In this document: positions 23,500-32,700 of the stretch, one piece after another
How the letters are laid out: each line of letters begins with the position of its first letter
How positions within the stretch are numbered: the first letter of the stretch is position 1
Source of the DNA: Mytilus galloprovincialis
Taxonomy: Eukaryota > Mollusca > Bivalvia > Mytilida > Mytilidae
DNA: 64,000 nt
Direction: 5' to 3'
Assembly (NCBI RefSeq): GCF_965363235.1
Contig: NC_134845.1
Coordinates: forward strand, 12,586,101-12,650,100
Made by a program: the position numbers and the translations under genes
Notes under the pieces: model-generated
Seen by the model: only the letters and a program-made list of their open reading frames with translations
Databases searched by the model: none
What the model was told of the DNA's origin: nothing

Positions 23500-24460
23500 T
23501 ATTTATTCTCAATAGAATTTCACTTGCTGTTCGGTATATTTTTTATATCTTTTATTTATTCCTGATTAGGTCAAACACTTTGGCCTGCGTTTTTTGTTTC
23601 AAAAGAAGGGAAAAAAATCACAACTATTCGGGGGGAAAAAACAGTTATCAAAGAACTTCTTTATGTCGGTAATTAAATTTAGACAATTCGTCATATATGT
23701 ACTCGGTTGAAATATAAGAATAGGTGTAAAAAATAGTTAAAATTTGCTAACTTTTATCTAAGTATGGACGTTTTACATCCGCGGTGTCAATAATTATCCC
23801 CCATAAACATGAGTTGGACTGGTATGCTCGAAATACAAGCTTTAACCCCTGTATCGAGACTAGTACCATTTCATGAAATTGTAGTAAAAAGTGCATTGAC
23901 GAGCCTCCGAGACAAGGGTGGATCCAGCCATTTTTAAAAGGGGGTTCCAACCCAGGATAAAAAAAGTGAGTTCAATATAAGTCCCCATACAAAAGAATGT
24001 TCCATTGCGACGGTTTTTATTTCAACACAAAATCCATACGCAAATATTTTCAATTGATTGATAGGAATTAAAATGCAAAAGTAAGCTAGCGAGAAGAAAT
24101 TATAAAAAAAAATCAAAATCTATTTAAGTCGGCAAGGGAACTAGGAACAGTTGAGGATACAAAATTGTAATCGTGTAAAAGAAAAAAACCCATCAACATT
24201 ACTATTTCAAATGTACATGTACTGCTCTGCAAAGAGTGTTATCGTCATGGTATGTCACTTGAAGTTGCCTCTCGTTTTTACCTAAGATTTTCAAAGGCAC
24301 AGTTTGTAGGGTATCCTCTGAACAATATCATTGCTGTTTTTCGTATACTTACAATAACATAAAAGTAGTCTGTTTCTTGGGAAAGTGTATTGCTACTGCT
24401 AGTATAGATTGAATACCTTCAACGTTTTTAGTCCTTTCGCTCTATCAAATATTCGGCTTT
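23500..24460. other. Non-coding, with one dispersed repeat (23915-24010)
   Basis: The repeat at 23915-24010 (GGTGGATCCAGCCATTTTTA and a run of G) is the counterpart of 8821-8960. I see nothing else. Confidence 0.45.
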
Positions 24461-24468
24461 GAGCATTC

Positions 24469-24506
24469 CTGATGAAGGTAAATCGAGAAAAGCGCCTCGG
24501 ACGCAT
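24469..24506 (+). ncRNA. Hammerhead-like motif (degenerate)
   Basis: CTGATGA is followed by a short AGGTAAATC segment and then GAGAAAAGCGCCTCGGACGC. This mimics the order CUGAUGA, stem II, GAAA, stem III (GCG...CGC) of a hammerhead ribozyme. The uridine expected after stem III (position 16.1) is absent and stem II is weak, so activity is doubtful. Confidence 0.3.
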
Positions 24507-24509
24507 GGA

Positions 24510-25450
24510 ATTTATAATGTGGTATTTTCATTATAGAAGACACCAGATTATTTGAAAACATAATAATATTTACAGTGTAGAAGATTAAATAGATTTATTA
24601 CACAATATAGATGTAGCATAGAAGTTGAACACACCCTAGGAGAATTAAAAAAAAAAACAAAGTTCTAGGGACTTTGTTGCTTCATTTAAGACAGCGATGC
24701 AAATATGTTGTCACCATACATTTGCGCTGAATGAGTATATTTTCAGAAAAGCTTCCTAACATAAACAAAAAAAAAAAAATTTTTTTGCTATCTAATATCT
24801 GTTTCAGTTTTTATTTTGAGATGACCCCTTGTTTTTGTGACCTGTAATCGTAAGTCTAAAGTGTAATCCTAGGTATATACCTAGTTTCCGAAAATGTCTA
24901 ATATCATCTGCAACATATTTCACCTAGATATACGAAATCCCGTTAAAGCAAAGAACCCTAATATTACGTTTTCAAAATACCGTGACTGACTGAAAACTTT
25001 TATAACAAAGCTTACGAAATATCCGGTGACCTAAAGTTGTTAATTTCTGTGTCACTTGGTCTTTTGTGGAGATTTGTCTCATTGGCAGTCATAGCACTTC
25101 TTTTTTCACTTTTATATATATTATAGAATCGACTTTCACTTGCAGGAGTTCACAATTTAAAACATATTTCATATATACAATGTATCTGGGAGATTTAAGA
25201 ATATAGTATTTGCAAGATGTGTTGTTGATATGCTTATAATGTCAAGATAATGATACTGTTTGTAGTATATTGTATTATCTGGCCATGTTAATTCTCTCCT
25301 GACCAAAATATTCGTTATATCGTGCTCTACAAGTAATCTTTGGAGGAAAGCTGAGAATTACAGTTCTCACGATAACCCAAATTAAGATTGTGAGCTAGAG
25401 AACTGCTTTATGTAATAACGGAATTCAAATAAGTGCTTATGTCAGACATC
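24510..25450. other. Non-coding, with the end of a common repeat at 25060-25125
   Basis: TTTGTCTCATTGGCAGTCAT near 25073 is the terminus of the repeat family seen at 7615-8190. No gene. Confidence 0.4.
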
Positions 25451-25452
25451 AT

Positions 25453-26371
25453 AGTGTCCTGTGAAAAAGTGTCCATGTGGACAGTTTTTCATTGAAATTT
25501 GGTATTTAATAATGTCCATTGCCATGGAATGGTGTCCCTCAAAGGGACAGATTTTACTGCCAACAATATGAAATAGGGTCTACTCACAGGACAAATTTTC
25601 ATAGTTGTTGCTATTAAATTGTGTCCTCCAAGGGAAGTAATACAAAGGTCATTACAAAGTTTTATTATACTTGAATTTTAATTAAAATATGAAGGATTGA
25701 TGAGAAATTAATCAATATACAAATGTGAACAAATAAATAAAGGATGGAAGTGAATATAGAGAAATTTAAGTTCTAAGAAATATATTTATTATGTCAGAGA
25801 AGAAGGCAATAGAAAATACACAATGTCCATTGCCATGAAATATTGTCTCCTAAGTGGACAGCATTTTACAGCAACAGTTGTGAAATATGGTCCATCTGCT
25901 GAACAAATTTTCGTACACAATGTTATTAAATTGTGTCCTCCAAGGAAAATAAAACTGAACAGCATCTGTTACTTATTTGAGTTTGAATTATACATGTATG
26001 TAATTATATTAGTAGATATAGATATGAAGATAAGAATGGTATGAGTGCCAATGAGACAATTTTTATGTCAAAGTAACAATTAATTAAGTTTGTAATTAAG
26101 GTTAAAATGCGTCTAGTAATAACAAGGCAATGGATATCATTTAATACTTTAATCATATCAAAAAATGCCCTGGCGGACACACATTCACACAATGTTCTGT
26201 GAAAAAACTGTCCACCTGGACAATATTATGGTAGTAAATAATTTCCATGGTCATGGACACTTTTTTCATACCCGAGGACATGTTTTCATAGGAAATTGTG
26301 TCCAGGACACATTTAAATAAGTAAATATTGTCAAAATGTGTCTGGTGGACATTTTTTCATGGAGGACATTA
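25453..26371. mobile_element. 0.9-kb inverted-repeat element studded with GTCC/GGAC motifs
   Basis: Read inward, the ends are TAGTGTCCTGTGAAAAAGTG and TAATGTCCTCCATGAAAAAA, and both continue into TGTCCA. GTCC...GGAC pairs (TGTCCATGTGGACA, TGTCCACCTGGACA, TGTCCAGGACAC and others) recur through both ends and a middle cluster near 25820-25950. The architecture copies the 6161-7260 element with one base of the palindrome changed. No transposase frame. Confidence 0.6.
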
Positions 26372-26617
26372 TTAAATCCTACACTTAGTGCTATCTATAT
26401 CCATCCATTACAATAGATACTTGAGAATGAGACATAAAGATTAATTCATTTAAGGAGGGGTCTCCAATATGGAAATTTGCTTAACCCTAGTGCATTGTTG
26501 ACTGAGTTTATATGATAAACAATGTTATTTTACTATATATGTGTCATGATGTTCACAATGCACCAAGAACTTCCTTTGATTAGTACATACTTTGTTTCCT
26601 TGTCATTAATATATATC

Positions 26618-26703
26618 ATGGCTCTAAATGGGTTGATTTTAACTTATGTTATACTTTTTTTAATCAATGCAATTGACTCCAGAACTTGTAGCAGAAAAAG
26701 AAG
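26618..26703 (+). CDS. Paralogue 1, exon 1: signal peptide
   Basis: It has 28 codons plus two bases, then a GTAATT donor. The hydrophobic core (LILTYVILFLI) and the terminal C-S-R-K-R match the layout of exon 1 in the 49468 gene (C-S-K-E-K) and the 60065 gene (C-S-R-N-I). An upstream in-frame Met at 26522 is possible, but the paralogues support 26618. Confidence 0.7.
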
Positions 26704-29700
26704 GTAATTGTTGTAATTAGTAGTGTATAATAACTTTCTCAACACTATCTACAAATTTGTAAGCACAGTTAAGTCTATTTAAGGCAAGACATATGCAATT
26801 GGCAGATATATCAAATTTGAAAATCCTCAAATTTTGAAAAGTGTACGCATTAACAACTAGCATTTATTGAAAGAGTTGGTATTACTTTGCTTTATAAAAA
26901 AGAATGGCCAACGTAGATACAAGTATCTTGTCTTAGGCAGGGATAAATCATGATACTTTGTAAAGAATCACTCTGATTCAAACAAAAAATTCTCTGAAAC
27001 CGATATTATCAAGATGCTTGATTTCTTGATTGACAACATATTTGTAACGTTCGGAGGACGTGTTTTTCAACAGACTGTCGGCATCCCAATGGGAACAAAC
27101 TGTGCCCCTCTACTTGCCGACTTGTTTCTTTATTATTATGAGGCTGACTTCATGCAGGAACTTCTTAGGAAGAAAGATAAGAAGTTAGCAATATCCTTTA
27201 ACTCTACTTTCCGCTATATAGATGACGTTCTTTCACTAAACAATTCAAAATTTGGTGACTATGTGGAACGCATCTATCCCATCGAATTGGAGATAAAGGA
27301 TACTACAGATACAGTTAAGTCGGCTTCATATCTTGACTTACATCTAGAAATTGACAATGAGGGTCGGTTGGAAACAAAACTTTACGACAAAAGAGATGAT
27401 TTCAGCTTTCCAATTATGAACTTTCCATTTCTAAGTAGCAACATTCCAGCAGCACCTGTATGCGGGGTATATATCTCCCAATTGATACGATATTCCCGTG
27501 CTTGCATTTCCTATCATGATTTTCTTGATAGAGGGTTACTGCTCACAAGGAAGCTATTAAACCAAGAGTTCCAAATGGTGAAGTTGAAATCATCCCTTCG
27601 TAAATTTTACGGACGCCATCACGAGTTGGTTGACCGTTATGGAATAACCGTTTCACAAATGATATCGGATATGTTCCTTACGTCGTAACTACAATCCCCT
27701 TCCCTTTCATGAATGTGACCTACCGAATTAGACTATTTACCGGATTTGTAATCACATAAGCAACACGACGGGTGCCACATGTGGAGCAGGATCTGCTTAC
27801 CCTTCCGGAGCACATGAGATCACCCCTAGTTTTTGGTGGGGTTCGTGTTGTTTATTCTTTAGTTTTCTATGTTGTGTCATGTGTACTATTGTTTTTCTGT
27901 TTGTCTTTTTCATTTTAGCCATGGCGTTGTCAGTTTGTGTTAGATTTATGAGTTTGACTGTCCCTTTGGTATCTTTCGTCCCTCTTTTATTACCACTGGG
28001 TTGATGTCTCTGCTGGTGGACATTTTGTCCCCGAGGACATCATCCGCCCAGTAGCAAAACTACAATTGCATGAACTTACGAAGATCAAACAGGAAACTTG
28101 CTCGGACGTCGCCCAGTGGAAAAAGGTCCGATACAGACGTCACCATGGACACGGTGTCGTCTGATATGGCAGGTGTCCCCTCATCACCAGACATGACAAA
28201 TATCTCAAACACGACTCATTCAGATCATCGTCCTAGTGACAATAGCAATATTACACATATACAGCCATGTTCAGTTCTCCTTAAAGACATTTTGGTTTTT
28301 GATGACACAGTACAACACCGTCGCATTTCAAAATGTGAGACCAAAGGCTGCAAAACATGTACTATTTTAATTACAGATGCTGAATTCACTAGCAATTTGA
28401 CCAAGAAGTCATATTTTACCAGAAGTTACGATGATCTGAATTGTAAATCGATAAATGTCGTCTTTGCGGATTGGTATACGTCGGTGAAACGAAAGGAAGG
28501 CTAAACAAACGTATGTGCGGTCATAGATCAGACATTAACCTCAATGCTAACGACAATCTATACCAGCAATTCAATCAGCCCGATCATTCCATCGTTTCTA
28601 TGACAGTTCGCATTATCGAAAAGATATACCATAGCTCTAACAATCCTAATCTTTCAACGACTCTCCGTAGACAAAAAGAAGACTACTGGATTAGACAATT
28701 GGGAACTGCAACACCGTATGGCTGCAATGACAAAATTGATGGTATAGGTATTCTATCTAGTCCTTCTTGTAACTCGGTGAATGTGATGAATATTTTCAAC
28801 TCGACTCCTCTACGTACACGCAGTCATGGTCATCGTCATTATACATCACCTTCTCTGCATGATGTCTCTATTAATGACTTGCTGTCATTCATACAAAAGC
28901 CGTTAGGTATTCATCACATTCGCACGAAACTTTATTCATTACCCCTTACAAAACTTCATTCTCTGTTCAATTTATGTTTGGAATCCACTGTTACAAACCC
29001 TCATTCAAACCAATACAAACTTCAAGCTATAATTTCGGATATTGCAAGTCACAGACTTTTCAAGCCAGTTCGCATTGGAAAAGATGAAAAAGAGAAAAGA
29101 TCTTTTCTAAATCTTTCCTTTGCCAACAAAGGTCTCGATGGCGTCAACCTAGGCAATATCCTTCATCATAAATTAGTTCAATCGAAAATACCTCCTTATT
29201 TCAAAGACCAGTCTGTACCAATAATTTCTTATACCTATGCCAAACCTATTGCAACTAAAATTTTCAATTACAAACGCGTTTTGCAGAATCTCGATATTGA
29301 CGACTTCAAGTCTAAACCTCCTGATTGCACTTGTGCTAGTTCTCAATTCATATATAATCCTGCTGGCCACGTTATTACCGGTGACCTTAACATTGTTAAT
29401 AACACTTCTCTACGAAATGTGTTATCGAAAGGTCCGAAATATCGTGAGCCTAAATCCATCAATTGGAAATACAACTTTAAAATTTTGATGGACTCAGTCG
29501 AGGATTATGCCAGGCAATGGGCTAAACGTGAAAAGGAAGACTCGAATGGATTAAGGCAGTGAGGTCGTTAATACAAATCAGAATCAAGAAACTGAATGGG
29601 TCCATCAATGCCCATGCTACGTCAATCTTTAAAGACCCAAATGTTGCTAAACACTTATCCGACCTCCATGATACATATGTTGTTGTCCCCGCAGACAAAG

Positions 29701-32700
29701 CCCCAAATAACATCGTTGTTGTCTGTAAAAGTCACTACATTAATTGCTTGATAAACGAATTAGGTATAAACAATTCACTTGGAAACTCAACATATACCCT
29801 CACGACACTTACCAAAGAGGAAATCCTGGATAATCATAGGTCTGTTCTTTGTTTCTTTGGTATTTCAACCAAAGATGAAGAACTGGATCTTCCATCACTG
29901 TATTGGATACCTAAACTACATAAGTGTCCTTACAAACAACGGTATATTGCTGGGTCTTCCAAGTGCTCCACGAAACCTCTTTCTAAATTATTAACATCTA
30001 TTTTATCAGCAATCAAAGACGGGCTTCAAAGTTATTGTGAAGCTGCCTATTCTAGAGGTGGCGTGAATCAGATGTGGATACTTAAAAATTCCAAAGATCT
30101 TTTAGAGTACATACAATCTAACTCTCTTTCATCTTGTAACAGTATTAAAACATTTGACTTTTCTACTCTTTACACAAGTATTCCACATTCCAAACTAAAA
30201 GACAAATTGAAAGAGTTGGTATTACTTTGCTTCATAAAAAAGAATGGCCAACGTAGATACAAGTATCTTGTCTTAGGCAGGGATAAATCATACTTTGTAA
30301 AGAATCACTCTGATTCAAACAAAAAATTCTCTGAAACCGATATTATCAAGATGCTTGATTTCTTGATTGACAACATATTTGTAACGTTCGGAGGACGTGT
30401 TTTTCAACAGACTGTCGGCATCCCAATGGGAACAAACTGTGCCCCTCTACTTGCCGACTTGTTTCTTTATTATTATGAGGCTGACTTCATGCAGGAACTT
30501 CTTAGGAAGAAAGATAAGAAGTTAGCAATATCCTTTAACTCTACTTTCCGCTATATAGATGACGTTCTTTCACTAAACAATTCAAAATTTGGTGACTATG
30601 TGGAACGCATCTATCCCATCGAATTGGAGATAAAGGATACTACAGATACAGTTAAGTCGGCTTCATATCTTGACTTACATCTAGAAATTGACAATGAGGG
30701 TCGGTTGGAAACAAAACTTTACGACAAAAGAGATGATTTCAGCTTTCCAATTATGAACTTTCCATTTCTAAGTAGCAACATTCCAGCAGCACCTGTATGC
30801 GGGGTATATATCTCCCAATTGATACGATATTCCCGTGCTTGCATTTCCTATCATGATTTTCTTGATAGAGGGTTACTGCTCACAAGGAAGCTATTAAACC
30901 AAGAGTTCCAAATGGTGAAGTTGAAATCATCCCTTCGTAAATTTTACGGACGCCATCACGAGTTGGTTGACCGTTATGGAATAACCGTTTCACAAATGAT
31001 ATCGGATATGTTCCTTACGTCGTAACTACAATCCCCTTCCCTTTCATGAATGTGACCTACCGAATTAGACTAGTTACTGGATTTGTAATCACATAAGCAA
31101 CACGACGGGTGCCACATGTGGAGCAGGATCTGCTTACCCTTCCGGAGCACCTGATATCACCCCTAGTTTTTGGTGGGGTTCGTGTTGTTTATTCTTTAGT
31201 TTTCTATGTTGTGTCATGTGTACTATTGTTTTTCTGTTTGTCTTTTTCATTTTTAGCCATGGCGTTGTCAGTTTGTTTTAGATTTATGAGTTTGACTGTC
31301 CCTTTGGTATCTTTCGTCCCTCTTTTTTATACTTTCAGAGATACAATTAATTATTATTTGTGAAAGTGTGTCTATAAATATATGGAAAGTATATAAAAGT
31401 CTGGAAAAGTAAGAATTTTTCGTGTTAAACTGTGATTTCTCGAAAACCGTCAATAGAATTTTGTTTAAATATGGTGCATTTCCAGTTGACTACACCAAAT
31501 TACGTTTTGATTGTAAAGTATACTTAGTAGATTTTTAAATTATATTTTGCTATACAGTTTTCTTTTCTATGGCATCGGTGGCCGAGTGATTGAAGTAGTG
31601 TAGCACTAACCAGTCAACACTGATTTTGTGAGTTTTCATTCGGCACTTGGCAATATTAATTTACTCAAATTATGATTGACTAGCATTATCAGTTTTCTGG
31701 TGGAAGGTCGGTGGTTATTTCTGGGTTTTCCGTCTGCCACAACAACAATTAATGTCAGCCACCAAATAGCCCAGTAAGACTAAAAACGACGTTACACACT
31801 AATCAATAAATAAATCATTAAATTCCTAATACTTGTTTTAAATATATTTATTCACGTCATATTTTATTTTATATCAATTAGTTTTGTGTCAGGAGGAGCA
31901 ACCATTTATAGAGTGGAATATTATTGTTGCGCAAATTCCTATTCCAAGAATGGAGCATGTGAAATTATGTATATAAAAAGATATAATTGTCAAACATTTG
32001 AAAACTGTGGTAAACATGTATAAGACTGAGGTTTATTATAGTTTGTGAATCCATGTTCAAAATGTATCTTTGAAGTTCGGACATGCATATATAATCAATT
32101 TAATTAAATTCTAAATTCTCACACATGACGATGTTCCAATTGTCGTAGCTTCAATCCCGCCCCCTTTCCCCTGAACGTGACATACCTAATAAGGTTTTCA
32201 TCGGGTTCTGTACTGCCATGAGCAACACCACGACGGCTACCACATGTGGAGTAGGTAGGACCCGCTTACTCTTTCGTACCACTTGATATCATCCCTCATT
32301 TTTGTGTGTGGTTTGTGTAGCTCAGTCTTTAATTTTTAATTTTGTGTGTTTTTGTTAATTGTTAAAAGTTGATTGTACCAAACATGTCAAAATTCGTTAA
32401 AACAGTTTTATTAGACGAAAAAATGATATTATTGGTAAAATATTAAATCAACAGTTACATATACACAATCTTTTCAACATATTTTAAGTATGTCCAGTTG
32501 GTTATACTACAAACCAAGAAGGAACAGATTGTGACCCATGTCCAGATGGCCATTACGGTTCGAGATGTGCGTATGAATGTTTCTGTAAACAAGATGAACG
32601 GTAATTATGAATGCCCATTTTACGGCTTGAAATAGAAAATAAAAAAAAGTATCGAATCGTCAGAATAGATTTTTTTCTCCAAAATTTAAACTAGAAGTAC

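Larger units (their letters stand above)
27991..31322 (+). mobile_element. Penelope-like retroelement (Naiad/Chlamys-like, GIY-YIG first), near full length
   Basis: Order: 5' structured leader (27993-28055), N-terminal region with a Cys motif (28070-28504), GIY-YIG endonuclease and linker (28471-29562), reverse transcriptase (29559-31025), 3' tail (31026-31322). Classical Penelope elements put GIY-YIG after the polymerase. The reversed order seen here is the hallmark of the Chlamys/Naiad clade described in algae and invertebrates. The coding region is split over three overlapping frames, so this copy is probably not active, though near identity with its truncated neighbour says it is young. 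It sits in intron 1 of EGF-like paralogue 1, same orientation. Confidence 0.9.

Noticed and set aside
27993-28055. HDV-like ribozyme at the Penelope-like element start
   Set aside because: Helix order partly resembles HDV, but there is no P4 and no catalytic-C joining segment, and an outer helix encloses the cleavage end. Kept only as an unnamed fold.
28471-29562. GIY-YIG frame as a host nuclease gene
   Set aside because: It is flanked in order by element leader, polymerase and tail, so it belongs to the retroelement.
31569-31645. Functional tRNA gene
   Set aside because: Only the A-box is good. The T-arm is degraded and the sequence continues into a SINE body with an AATA tail.
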